In this document: positions 25,422 through 34,900 of the stretch, in pieces | How the letters are laid out: each line of letters begins with the position of its first letter | Numbering within the stretch: the first letter of the stretch is position 1 | NCBI GenBank assembly: GCA_022713905.1 | Contig: JAIHTM010000001.1 | Coordinates: forward strand, 1 to 52,901 | DNA: 52,901 nucleotides | Direction of reading: 5' to 3' | Source of the DNA: Collinsella sp. | GTDB lineage: Bacteria; Actinomycetota; Coriobacteriia; Coriobacteriales; Coriobacteriaceae | Notes under the pieces: model-generated | The model's input: only the letters and a program-made list of their open reading frames with translations | Databases searched by the model: none | Told to the model about the DNA's origin: nothing | Program-made: the position numbers and the translations under genes

Positions 25422-26057
25422 GTGGATGCTGTGCTGTGGGCTGCTGGTGATGGTCTGGCACCGTTGTCGCCGGATTCGTCGTGGGATGTGTCCGGGTTGC
25501 GGTGGCTGGCAGGCGGGGTGCTGGCGTTGTGCCTTTTGGCGGCGGTGGCGTTGGTGGTCATGGGCGTGCTGACGATGCTGCCGGGTCGCCTGTCGGGCAA
25601 TGCGATGGAGGGGGCTTTCTCGTGGCGTCGCCTGTTGGCGGCGCTGCTGGTCCCGTTGACGGTGGGCACGTGTTCGGTCGGGTGGGCGTGGGGCGCGACC
25701 GCGTATGGCGGCATCGGCTTGCAGCCGTCGTCCCAGTATGCGTCGAGGCAGTCGCGTGGCAGCATGTCGGATATGAAGGATGTGGCCGACAAGGGGTCGG
25801 ACAGTCTGGGAGGGCTGGTCGCGCAGTTGGGCAAGGAGCTCGCCAAGGGCGTGGCCGACACCGTGTCGAAGGCGGCGAAGGAGGCGGTGACCACCGCCTT
25901 GTCGTGGCTGCGCAAGCCCGGCGAATGGTGGGCATGGTGGGCCGGCTCGGACGGGACCGGCAAGAACGGGTTCCAGAAGTTGCCGGACAAGTTCGGCGAG
26001 TGGGGAAGCTGGCTCATCAAGCATCTGCCCAAGCTGCCGGTGATGCCGGTCCTGTGA
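25422..26057 (+). CDS. Two-pass membrane protein of the transfer locus
   Basis: 211 aa. Two hydrophobic segments (about residues 28-52 and 70-95) precede a Ser/Lys-rich helical region (DMKDVADKGSDSLGGLVAQL...) and a Trp-rich amphipathic end (KPGEWWAWWAGSD). I do not recognise a family. GTG 25422 is chosen because GGAGG (25411-25415) is 6 bp upstream. Position between the wall hydrolase and the VirB6-like gene makes a structural role in the transfer channel likely (inference). Confidence 0.7.
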   Translation: MDAVLWAAGDGLAPLSPDSSWDVSGLRWLAGGVLALCLLAAVALVVMGVLTMLPGRLSGNAMEGAFSWRRLLAALLVPLTVGTCSVGWAWGATAYGGIGLQPSSQYASRQSRGSMSDMKDVADKGSDSLGGLVAQLGKELAKGVADTVSKAAKEAVTTALSWLRKPGEWWAWWAGSDGTGKNGFQKLPDKFGEWGSWLIKHLPKLPVMPVL

Positions 26058-26081
26058 CGGGCCGTCCTCGCGCGCGGCACC

Positions 26082-26090
26082 CGGTATCGG
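26082..26090 (+). promoter_or_regulatory. CGGTATCGG junction motif, copy near 26.1 kb
   Basis: Lies in the 84-bp gap before the 112-aa protein gene within CACCCGGTATCGG, and between complementary arms CGCGCGGC (26071-26078) and GCCGCGCG (26099-26106). The same 9-mer recurs at other gene junctions of the element. Confidence 0.45.
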
Positions 26091-26141
26091 ACGGCCGGGC
26101 CGCGCGCGTCCGGTGGGCCGCGTGAGATGAAAGGAGGCATC

Positions 26142-26480
26142 ATGACTGTTGATGCGATATCGTTCCATGCCGTGCGGAAGGCCGTGATGGCGTTGGCTCC
26201 GGAGGATCTGAGCGGTCTGAGCGTGACCCCGAACTGGACGGCCCTGCCGTTCCTGCCGCTGCTGCAGGAGATGGTCGGGGGCCTGTGGACCGCGGCGATC
26301 GTGATCGTGGTGGGCGCGTGGATATGCGCGGGGATCGCGTGGCTGGCGGGCAAGGTGTTCGAATCGTCTACGATGCAGCGGTATTCCGGCATGACGTTCA
26401 TCTGGCTGGCGATCGGCACGATGGTGATCGGCTCGGCCGTCACGATTGTGAAGTTCTTCGCGGTGCAGGCGCTGTTCTAG
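26142..26480 (+). CDS. Small two-pass membrane protein, VirB2-like by position
   Basis: 112 aa with two hydrophobic segments (about residues 45-70, LWTAAIVIVVGAWICAGIAW; and 85-110, FIWLAIGTMVIGSAVTIV) joined by a short polar loop. Size, topology and location directly before the VirB6-like gene are like those of VirB2/TrbC-type subunits of type IV systems, but sequence similarity alone does not establish this. AAAGGAGG (26130-26137) fixes ATG 26142. A hairpin with a T-rich tail follows the stop. Confidence 0.75.
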   Translation: MTVDAISFHAVRKAVMALAPEDLSGLSVTPNWTALPFLPLLQEMVGGLWTAAIVIVVGAWICAGIAWLAGKVFESSTMQRYSGMTFIWLAIGTMVIGSAVTIVKFFAVQALF

Positions 26481-26495
26481 CCGCGTGGGTCCGTG

Positions 26496-26521
26496 GCGGG
26501 CGGATGCCCGCTGTTTCTTTT
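26496..26521 (+). terminator. Hairpin and T-rich tail before the VirB6-like gene
   Basis: GCGGGC-GGAT-GCCCGC (26496-26511) is followed by TGTTTCTTTTC. It could be a partial terminator inside the transfer operon, reducing expression of downstream genes. Confidence 0.55.
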
Positions 26522-26541
26522 CTCGCCGTCAGGAGGGTGAC

Positions 26542-28032
26542 ATGTCCGCGTTGCTGATGTTCCTGCTGCCGAACCTGCTCGATTGGATGGTCAAGGGGCT
26601 CGACAGGGCGCTGGCCGCGCTGATCCGCAACGCGGTGGTCGGGTTCGGCGGATCCCTGTCCGTGGCGCAGTGGAACGTGGCGATCGGGGTCGCGAACCGG
26701 TTGGGTTGGGTGATGGGGTTCGTGAACATGGCTCTGTGCGCGCTGGGAGCGGTGGCGGGCGCGGTCCGCGCCCGCCCGGCGGAGTCGTTGAAGAGCTTCG
26801 CGATGGCGTTTCTGGCGTGGCCGGTGACCGCGGCGGTGATATCGATGGTAATCCCGCTGCAGGGCGTCGTGGGCCAGCTGACGGCCCGCGTGATGGATTC
26901 GGCCGCGGGCGAGGGCGCGGATGCGGCGTCAGGCTCGTACATCATGTCGTTCGTGTCGCTGATGTTCGCCCCGCTGGGCGGCATCGCGTGGCTCCTGCGC
27001 GTGGTCCTGTACCTGGTGCTGGTCATCGGCGCGGTGGGCTTGGCGCTGAGCATGTCGATGTGCTCGCTGAGCATGATACTGCTGGTGGGGGTGGCGCCGG
27101 TCCCGTTGATGACGTTGGGATGGTCGGCGTCGCGCCGGGTCATGACGAAGTGGGTGCAGGCGTTCCTGGGCGTGCTGCTGGCCCCGTTGTGCACGGCGCT
27201 GATCATCTACGTGGGCGGCGCGCTGATGAACTCGTCGGCGTCCGGCCTGGAGGGCCTGTGGAATACGCTGGTGGGTCTGGCGGCGATCCTTATGGGCATC
27301 TACAGTCCGCGCCTGCTGATGCCGGCGGTCAGTTTCATCGGGGACAACGTGACCGCGCGCCTGCAGGACGGGGCGGCCGCGGCCGGACGGGGCGCGGTGA
27401 CAGGCGCCGTCAGGGCCGCGGCGGACGTGACGCGCGAGGTCGTGAGAATCGCGGCGGCCGGCATTTTGGGTGGTCCCGCGGGCGCGGCGGCCCAGGCGGC
27501 GGGCGACGCCGGTCTCGGCGACAAGGCGGGCGGCCTGCTGGGAGGACTGTTCAAGGGGCCGTCCGACGGGACGTCCCGGCCGTCTGGAGAGGACGCGGGC
27601 AAGGATGCCGGCCCGTCCGGCGCGGAGCCTGGGACGGATCCCGTCGGAGGCGGGAGCCCCGTCGTCGGGGACGGGGGCGTGCCGGCGGTTCCTTCCCCGG
27701 ATCTTCCGCCCGCGCCGGACGCGGCACCGGTTCCTGTGGGGACGCGTCCGGATGGGACGGAATCCCGCCCGGACGGATCAGTCATGGAGGGGCGGGCCTC
27801 GGACCCCGCTGCTGGGGCCCGGATCCAGGCGGTACCGGGACCGGGCGGCCTTCCGGGCGAGGCGGGGCTTCCGGGAGCGGCGGGATCCGGCGGCCAGGGC
27901 GGTGCCGGTGGCCAGGGCGGTGCCGGCGAGCCCGGCGAGGAGGGACACCCGGGCCGCGATGGACTGCCGGGGCCGCATGGGCGCGAGGGTGCCGCCGCGC
28001 CGGTATCGGCACGAGGGCCGGTGGTCGGGTGA
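26542..28032 (+). CDS. VirB6/TrbL-like channel protein with collagen-like tail
   Basis: 496 aa. The first 290 residues contain an amphipathic start (LLPNLLDWMVKGLDRALAAL) and about six membrane segments (around 50-75, 85-110, 135-150, 152-190, 205-235, 240-262), the layout of VirB6/TrbL inner-membrane channel proteins. Residues about 270-350 are Ala/Gly-rich, then a Pro/Gly/Asp/Ser-rich cytoplasmic or surface region runs to the end. From about residue 436 to 487 there are some 17 Gly-X-Y triplets (GLPGEAGLPGAAG ... GRDGLPGPHGREG) with one register slip, a collagen-like tract unusual in this family. AGGAGGG lies 6 bp before ATG 26542. Confidence 0.8.
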   Translation: MSALLMFLLPNLLDWMVKGLDRALAALIRNAVVGFGGSLSVAQWNVAIGVANRLGWVMGFVNMALCALGAVAGAVRARPAESLKSFAMAFLAWPVTAAVISMVIPLQGVVGQLTARVMDSAAGEGADAASGSYIMSFVSLMFAPLGGIAWLLRVVLYLVLVIGAVGLALSMSMCSLSMILLVGVAPVPLMTLGWSASRRVMTKWVQAFLGVLLAPLCTALIIYVGGALMNSSASGLEGLWNTLVGLAAILMGIYSPRLLMPAVSFIGDNVTARLQDGAAAAGRGAVTGAVRAAADVTREVVRIAAAGILGGPAGAAAQAAGDAGLGDKAGGLLGGLFKGPSDGTSRPSGEDAGKDAGPSGAEPGTDPVGGGSPVVGDGGVPAVPSPDLPPAPDAAPVPVGTRPDGTESRPDGSVMEGRASDPAAGARIQAVPGPGGLPGEAGLPGAAGSGGQGGAGGQGGAGEPGEEGHPGRDGLPGPHGREGAAAPVSARGPVVG

Positions 28033-28077
28033 CGCACGGCCGCATGGCCGCGCGAGGTTCGGGATTCTGGAGGATGC

Positions 28078-29541
28078 ATGTCCGTCGATGATGGTGGTCA
28101 GGGGGCCGGCGTGGTGCCGTCGGCGTCGTTCAGCCGGCTGAGCGCCACGAACGTGGTGTTCGGCCGCACGTGGGCGCAGCTGGCGGTGGGCGTGGCCGGG
28201 CTCGCGATCATGGTCGCCGCGTTCGTGGCGGGCATGAACCTGCCGCTCGCGGCGCTGGGGGTCGCGGTCATGGCGTTCGGCCTGGCCCGATGGCAGGGGC
28301 TGAGCGCGATGGCGTGGGCGTGGATCTGGCTGCGCTGGCGCAGTCGATGCCGCGAGGGGACGAACCGGTGGGCGTATTCGAGCGCGCTTGCCGAGGGCCG
28401 CCCCCTGGGGGTGCTCGGCCTGTGGCCGGGTGTGGAGGACCGTCTGGGCGTGGTCGAGGGCGACGGGGTCGAGGCGGTCGGCACCAGGTTCGAGGGCTGT
28501 TGCTACCTGTGGGACGCCGCGCGCCGTCAGGCGACGGCGGTACTCACGGCCTCGGTCCGCGAGTGGACGCTCGCCGCCGACCGGGACAAGGCGGACCGGG
28601 CGGCCGGCCTGTGCGAGCTGCTGGCCGACCTGGCCGAGACCCCCGGTTTCAACGAACTCAAATGCAGCGCCATGGTGCTGCCCCAGCGGGCACCCGTTCC
28701 CCCCGCCTACGCGGACGGCGACGGCGTGCCGGACTGGGTGAGGAAGGATATCGCCGAGCTGTGGAGGCTGCCGGCTGTGCTCACGCCGATGGGAGACGAG
28801 ACGTATGTGAGCGTGAGCGTGGACGCGGACCGTCTGGGCGTTCGCCGGTCGCGCGGAGAGCGTGCCGATGTGGGCGACGCGCTGGGCGGGCTGGTGCGGT
28901 CGCTGATCGCTCCGGGCCTGGCGGCGTGCGGGTGCCGTCCCGGCACGATCCGCTGGTGCGGGGTCGACGACCTGCGCGACGTGGTGGCGCGGGTCGCGGA
29001 CCCGGCCCATGCGCACGCGCGGCCCCGTGTGGGGCGGGACGAGCCTACCGTGACGTACATGAGCGAGGAGGCGGACATGGTGACGTTGGAGTCGTGCGTG
29101 GCGAGGTCGTTCCTGGTGATCCAGTGGCCTGACAGGCCGGTGCCGGCCGGTTGGACGCGCACGCTGCTGTCCGACCGGGAGTCGCGCATGATGGGCGTGT
29201 GCCATGTGTGGCGGCCGATGACGATGGCGAAGAGCGAGCACGACCTCGCGAACCGCGAGGCGAGCATCGAGCAGAGGGCACGCGCGTCCGACCTGCGGCG
29301 GCGCAGCCGCGACGAACGGCGCGAAGAGGACGAGCAGCGCCAGCGCGCCCGCGAGCAGGAGGCGAACTGGCCGGACACCGACCACCAGGGGTATGTGACC
29401 TTGTTCGCCCCGGACAGGGAGTCCCTGGACCGTTTCGACGCGGACTTCCGCGCGAAGGCACGCGCGTGGCACCTCAGGTTCGCGAATCTGCGCGGCCAGC
29501 AGCTCGCCGCGCTGCAGACGATCCTGCCTCTGGGGGCGTGA
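28078..29541 (+). CDS. SCO6880-family-like transfer protein
   Basis: 487 aa. Two hydrophobic segments near the N-terminus (about residues 35-57 and 60-80, then WIWLRWRSRCREGTNRW) precede a mixed alpha/beta region and a highly charged helix (RRRSRDERREEDEQRQRARE, about 405-430). The order of a small two-pass part followed by a soluble domain resembles SCO6880-family proteins, which accompany VirB4 ATPases in actinobacterial conjugation loci and look like VirB3 plus the N-terminal part of VirB4. No Walker motif is present. It lies directly after the VirB6-like gene. The family call rests on pattern and context. Confidence 0.65.
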   Translation: MSVDDGGQGAGVVPSASFSRLSATNVVFGRTWAQLAVGVAGLAIMVAAFVAGMNLPLAALGVAVMAFGLARWQGLSAMAWAWIWLRWRSRCREGTNRWAYSSALAEGRPLGVLGLWPGVEDRLGVVEGDGVEAVGTRFEGCCYLWDAARRQATAVLTASVREWTLAADRDKADRAAGLCELLADLAETPGFNELKCSAMVLPQRAPVPPAYADGDGVPDWVRKDIAELWRLPAVLTPMGDETYVSVSVDADRLGVRRSRGERADVGDALGGLVRSLIAPGLAACGCRPGTIRWCGVDDLRDVVARVADPAHAHARPRVGRDEPTVTYMSEEADMVTLESCVARSFLVIQWPDRPVPAGWTRTLLSDRESRMMGVCHVWRPMTMAKSEHDLANREASIEQRARASDLRRRSRDERREEDEQRQRAREQEANWPDTDHQGYVTLFAPDRESLDRFDADFRAKARAWHLRFANLRGQQLAALQTILPLGA

Positions 29542-29543
29542 CC

Positions 29544-30380
29544 GTGCGGCGCGGCGGCATGGGGCGCGGGCGGTACGACGACGCCCTTGCGGGCCTTCGG
29601 GACGATGGAGGGGAACGGCCGGATGGACGGGTCCGGGGGTTTCTCGGGGCCATGGCGCGGGCGGCGGGCTCCGCGCCGCGCAGGGCCCGGGTCGTGTCGG
29701 CGGCCATGATCGCCGCGCTGCTCGTGTCCGGCGTGGCGGCGGGCGTGTACTCGTCCGCGCGGTCGGCGCGCGACCGAGCCATGGAGGACTGCCGGCAGGC
29801 CGCGGCCAGGCTTGAACGGGCGCGGGGCGAGTACCGCGGGCTCGTCGCGTCGATGCCGGCGGACCGTCCTTCCGGGGCGGGCTCCTCACGCGCCTGGGAC
29901 GCCCTTTCCGCGCTGTCGGGCTCCCGTCTCCCCTCGGGCGTGGACTGTGAAGCCGTTTCGGGCCGTTCCGGCCTCGACGCCGCGGCGGGCGAGGCGGCGT
30001 CCCGCGCCGGCACGGTCGAGGACATGCGCGACAGGGCGCGATCCCTGCTGGATGCCATGGACGCGGAGTACGGGTCCGTCCCCGGCGACGACTTCCCCGA
30101 GACGGTCTCGGGCAAGGACGGGGACGGCACGCCGTCGCCGGCCCGGGCGGCGTCCATGGTGTCGCTGGCCGCGGCGCTGGCGCGCGCTCGTGCCGTGCTG
30201 GCCGCCGGGGACGGCGAGCACGGGGTCTGGGCCGCCGGGCGTCTGGACGAGCTGGTCGGGGACGCGGCCGCGATGATGGAGGACCCGTCGTCCGGCGCCG
30301 TGGGCATGTCGGTCCTGGCGCGGGACATCACGTCCCTCGCGGCCACCGTCGCGGCGTCGCGCGACGCGGGACTGGGCTGA
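29544..30380 (+). CDS. Single-pass protein of the transfer locus
   Basis: 278 aa. A cytoplasmic Arg-rich start, one hydrophobic segment (about residues 51-70, VVSAAMIAALLVSGVAAGVY) and a long Ala/Arg/Asp-rich, predicted helical extracytoplasmic part. No recognised domain. The start is uncertain: GTG 29538 overlaps the preceding stop, GTG 29544 has GGGGG at a better distance, and ATG 29559 is also in frame. Role unknown; it may be a structural component of the channel. Confidence 0.6.
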   Translation: MRRGGMGRGRYDDALAGLRDDGGERPDGRVRGFLGAMARAAGSAPRRARVVSAAMIAALLVSGVAAGVYSSARSARDRAMEDCRQAAARLERARGEYRGLVASMPADRPSGAGSSRAWDALSALSGSRLPSGVDCEAVSGRSGLDAAAGEAASRAGTVEDMRDRARSLLDAMDAEYGSVPGDDFPETVSGKDGDGTPSPARAASMVSLAAALARARAVLAAGDGEHGVWAAGRLDELVGDAAAMMEDPSSGAVGMSVLARDITSLAATVAASRDAGLG

Positions 30381-30401
30381 CACGGCACCACCGCATGCGC
30401 C

Positions 30402-30410
30402 CGGTATCGG
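30402..30410 (+). promoter_or_regulatory. CGGTATCGG junction motif, copy near 30.4 kb
   Basis: Within GCGCCCGGTATCGGGGG in the 146-bp gap between two transfer-locus genes. Same 9-mer as at 26082 and 36520. Confidence 0.45.
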
Positions 30411-30526
30411 GGGTGTCCGGGGTGGATGGGTGCCGGCCGTGCCGGTTGGCGGCCCATGATTGAATTGATTGCAGGAACACCCCCGTGCATGGGCGCAATG
30501 GGGGCATCGAGGGATGGAGGATCGTG

Positions 30527-31708
30527 ATGGACGAGGAACGCAGCGAACTGGAGGACCTGACCGCGGGCTACATCGCGCGAGGCGAGGCCGAGGGCCTGGC
30601 GAGCGACGCGCAGGGCATCGCGGACCGTGCATGGGACGAGGGCGCACACGACGGCATGGGCGACGTGGCGACGCCCGACCTGCCGCCCCGCCCCACGGAT
30701 CCGGAGGCCGTGGGTGGCCCGTTTGGGGAAGGCAAGGCCGCAGGCTCCTCCCCCGTTTCTCGCGGTCGCCGCCGCCTGATGCCCGTGATCGTGGCCGTGA
30801 TCGTGGCCGTCCTGGCGGTCGGCACGGCAGCGGGCGTGATGGCGTGGCGCGGGAACGTGGCCGCGAAGGCGCTGTCCGACGCGCGGTCCCGTTGCGTGGA
30901 TTCGCTGGCGAAGGCCGGCACGGCCCGTGACGCGTACATGCAGGCGGTCGCGGCCGCGTCCGACATGAAAACGGTGAAGTCGGATCAGGTCGCCGATCCG
31001 AAGGTCGTGGCCGCTCTGGCATCCGAACTGGACGCCAAGACCCCGAAGACGCCCGCGTGCACCGCGGGCGACGCGGACGGCCTGGGCACCACGGCGGACG
31101 AGCTCGACGCGCAGGCGAGATGGTACGCGACCCACGAGGCGAATGTGAAGACCGCTTCCGAGAACGTGGGCAGATCCAGGGACGAGAAGACCTTGGGCGA
31201 CGCCCGCAAGGCCCTCGCGGACAAGGAGTCCGCCGCCCGCAAGCTGCTCAAGGACTCGGACGGCAAGACCGGCGACGATGTCGCCCGCGCGAAGCTCACC
31301 CAGGCGATCAACACGGCCGTCGAGGCAGGCAAGGGCACGGACGTCAGGAAGATGGACGACGCCAGGAGCGCTCTGGACAAGGCCATGAAGTCCGTGAACG
31401 ACGCGGTCGGCGCGAAGAGGAAGGCGGACGCCGCGGCCGCGGAGGCGGCCAAGCGGGCCCGCTCCTCGGCCTCGAACAATTACGGGGGCACATCGAACCA
31501 TGGCAACGGCACCACGGGCAACGGCGGGTACCGCTACTCCGGCGGCACCTCATCCAAGAGGAACACCGGCAACAGCATCCCATCCGGTTCGGGCGGTTCG
31601 GGCGACACGCCGCAAAGCAAGGGATGGGGATGCGGAGACAACTGCAGTACGGCCCCAAGCGATGGCCATGGATGTAATCCGGTAACTGGCGCTTGTGGCA
31701 TCGGCTAA
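30527..31708 (+). CDS. Single-pass protein with helical domain and Cys-rich tail
   Basis: 393 aa. An acidic cytoplasmic start (about 80 residues) is followed by one membrane segment (about 86-107, LMPVIVAVIVAVLAVGTAAG), a long Ala/Lys/Asp-rich helical region (110-320) that resembles coiled-coil stalks, and a Gly/Ser/Asn-rich tail ending with WGCGDNC and CNPVTGACG. Four Cys in the last 25 residues suggest disulfides outside the cell. No family recognised. GGAGG precedes ATG 30527. The adhesin gene follows after a 247-bp gap with a strong hairpin, so this gene probably ends a transcription unit. Confidence 0.7.
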   Translation: MDEERSELEDLTAGYIARGEAEGLASDAQGIADRAWDEGAHDGMGDVATPDLPPRPTDPEAVGGPFGEGKAAGSSPVSRGRRRLMPVIVAVIVAVLAVGTAAGVMAWRGNVAAKALSDARSRCVDSLAKAGTARDAYMQAVAAASDMKTVKSDQVADPKVVAALASELDAKTPKTPACTAGDADGLGTTADELDAQARWYATHEANVKTASENVGRSRDEKTLGDARKALADKESAARKLLKDSDGKTGDDVARAKLTQAINTAVEAGKGTDVRKMDDARSALDKAMKSVNDAVGAKRKADAAAAEAAKRARSSASNNYGGTSNHGNGTTGNGGYRYSGGTSSKRNTGNSIPSGSGGSGDTPQSKGWGCGDNCSTAPSDGHGCNPVTGACGIG

Positions 31709-31730
31709 TCTCCGATACCTTCCTTGTTCC

Positions 31731-31756
31731 GGGGTCCTCTCCTTCGAGGGGACCCC
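31731..31756 (+). terminator. Strong hairpin between transfer genes and adhesin
   Basis: GGGGTCCTCTC pairs with GAGGGGACCCC (11 bp, one T·G) around a CTTC loop. No T-run follows directly; an AT-rich TATATATAA begins 9 bp later and might be part of the adhesin promoter. Confidence 0.55.
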
Positions 31757-31955
31757 GACGCATATATATAAGGACTCTCACATTCGGATCGCCGTTATCG
31801 GCGCGATCCTTCCTTCCTCCGCGTGATGGCGATGGAACCGTCGACGGACGCCCCGGCTTCACGCATGGCCGTGATGCCGGGCAAGGACGCCGGCCGTTCC
31901 TCCCCGCGGGCGCGAACGCCTGCGGTGTGACGCATTGATGGAAGGAAGGGACCCT

Positions 31956-34900
31956 ATGGGTTTCAACATGGATTGGCTGAAAAAGGGCCGGCATGAGGAT
32001 GCAGCATCCACGCGCAGGCGCGGGCGCAGGCTGTTCTCGCGCACGACCGCGTTGCTGACCGCGGGTGCGATGCTCGCGGGCGGCGGCGTGCTCGCGTTCG
32101 CGGGCGGCGGTTCGGGTTCGGCCGGTGGCGGCGGCGGTGACGGCGGCAGCTTCTGGCAGGGTTGGGCCTATAAGGACAACAACGACGGCGGTTGGGGCAC
32201 GGACCTGGCGGCCGTGCAGAGGGCCGTCAAGTCCACGGGTGTTGCGTGGGATTCGTCGGGTCCGGCGAACACGTATGCGACCCAGGCGCTGAACGAGGCG
32301 AAGACGGAGTGTTCGACCCGTTTCGACCAGGCGCACCCGGATCAGAGGGGCAGGGCGAACTGCCGTGTCGTCGGCGTCGGTTTCGTGGCCTACAAGGCGT
32401 CGAACGGCAAATGGACCTACCAGGGCGTCGCCACCGCGTCGCGCTCGTACTGGAACGACAACTGGTACAACAAGATCGCCACCGGAACATATCAGAATAA
32501 CAACAATCAATATAAAACTTCCGATACCTTCAAGGACGAGCCGGGCATGACTGTCAACAAGCTCGCGGAGAAGGTGTTCGGTGACGCGGGCAGGATCTCC
32601 ATCAGCGTGATCGTCCTGAACCAGTACGAGCCGGGCGGCGTGCCGTCCTACAAGCTGGGCGTGACCACGAAAGCCGCGTCGAACGGCGCGAGCGTCGGCT
32701 CCAACACCGCCGTGCACGATGTCATCACCACGACCGGCGGGAAGAACGACACGAACGTCACGGCCAACGTGAGCCTGCACTACGACAGCCACCCGGCAGG
32801 ACTCTACAAGGCCGCGAAAGCCACGCAAAGCGTGACCGTGTCGACCGCCGGGTCGACGAACAGCCCCACGTTCACGCCCGCCAACTTCGGCATGAAAGAA
32901 GGCTGGGCCGAGGGCACGTACTGGTTCGACGTGCAGGTCGCCAAGCAGGGCAACATGAGCGCGGCCGTGGACACGCCCGACCGTGAGGCGTCGGAGACGT
33001 TCACGCTCAAGGCCATACCGCCCGACAAGCCCCATAAGACGATCACGCCGGGCACGAGCGCGGACGGCATGACCAACCGCACCACCATCCGGTTCGACAC
33101 GGGCACGGGCGGCTACAGGGCCACGATCCGCGACGTGATCGACCCGCAGGGCATCACCTACACGGTCTCCAATTTCAAGCTCATCGACACATCCGACAAC
33201 AACAAGGACGTGAGCGCGCAGTGGACCATCGGCTTCGACAAGACGGCGAACACGGTGAGCGCCGTCTGGAAGGGCAGGTTCATGCCCAACAAGCACACGC
33301 TGGAGTTCAGCTTCGACGTGACCGTCTCCAAGCCCAAAGGCGATCCGGTCAAAGACAAGGCCGACTACGCGTGGAACCAAAACCCAGCCGTGGACACCGA
33401 ATCGCGCGAGTTCCCCACGTTCAAGCCGAACCCGGACAAGAGCTGGATCCTCTACCAGGACGGCAAGTGGGCCGCGGTCATCGACCCGGACGAGTCGAAC
33501 AAGACGGGCGCCGACGACCACGTGTTCCTCGACGGCGACAAGGTAGGCTCCGTGGTCAACGGCACCATCGGCGCCAACCTCGCCCAGACGCCCACCACGC
33601 TCACCCTCACGGACGACTGGTCGAAGGCCGCCTACATCTTCAAGGCGGACGACGTGAAAGCCATGCGCGTGTACGAGGCGGACGCGACGACCGACAAGCA
33701 GTCGTCCGTCACGGACATCGTGAACACAGGCAAGGACGTGACCGCCCAGTGGACGATCACCGTCAACGGGTCGAAGGCCACCGCCACCGCGAACAGCGAG
33801 TACCTGGCCGGCCTCAAAGGCCTGAAAGCCCCCAAGCAGGTCACACTGCTCATCCCCGGCACGATCAGCTTCGCGTCCGGCAAGGGCGCAAGCCAGGTGC
33901 GCAAGGACTTCGGCAAGAAGCCCGGCGACGAGCTGACGTTCTGCACCGCGCCCCGCGACACGGCCGGCGCGAACGGCGCAAGCCTGACGAACAGCGGCTC
34001 GCAGACCTTGAACGGGGCCGTCGAGCAGACCAACGAGCCGAAGATCTGCGGCTACGTGCCGCCCGTCGTCAAGGACGTGATCGGCGAAGGGTCCGAGGGC
34101 GGCGACCAGGCGAGCGTGGACGGCAAGGTCGTCTACCCCGGCCAGAAGGTCGAATACCAGCTGACCACCCAGCCCAACCTGCCCGCAGGCCTCGCATACC
34201 AGGTCGGCAAGGTCGTGTTCACCGACACGTACGACCAGTACCTGACCCCCGACAAGCAGACCGTCGAGATGATGGACCTGGCGAGCGGCAAGGTGGTCCC
34301 GAAGACCAAGTACGACACCAAGTGGGACGAGGCCAAGCACCTGTTCCAGCTGACCGTCACCGACCAGGCGCTGCTCGAAGAATGGAAGGCGGGCGCCAAC
34401 CCGCGCGTCCAGATCCGCTTCGAGGGCACCGTGGCGAAGGACGCGCCCGGCGACCACAAGGTCAACAACCAGTGGATGCTCACCCTGAACAACAGCCTCA
34501 CCCCCTCGAACGAGGTGTTCAACCTGCCGCCCAACTTCCAGCCGTCCAAGGCCGACAACCAGTCGAAGGAGCAGGGCGACCCGACGATCAGCATCGACGG
34601 CAAGACCCTCATGCTCGGCGACACCGGCCAGTACGTCGTCACCCTCGACGCCAGGCAGAAAGACCAGGCCTACAAGGTGTGGAGGCTCGGCATCACCGAC
34701 GACTACGACGACAAGTACGTGGACGTCGACCCCGCGAAGATCGAGGTGCTGGGCGCCGACGGCAAGGACTACTCGAAGGCGTTCAACATCCAGGTCAAGG
34801 ATGGTGTCGCCTACGTGTACGCCAGGACCGTGGACACGAAGGCGCCCGCGACCGGCGAGACCGTCAAGGGCGACCCGCAGCCCGAGGACCTGAAGGCCTA

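Noticed and set aside
27778..29889. 703-codon open frame on the minus strand across the VirB6 tail and the SCO6880-like gene
   Set aside because: Arg/Pro/Ala-rich shadow of two better supported + strand genes; no ribosome site or domain.
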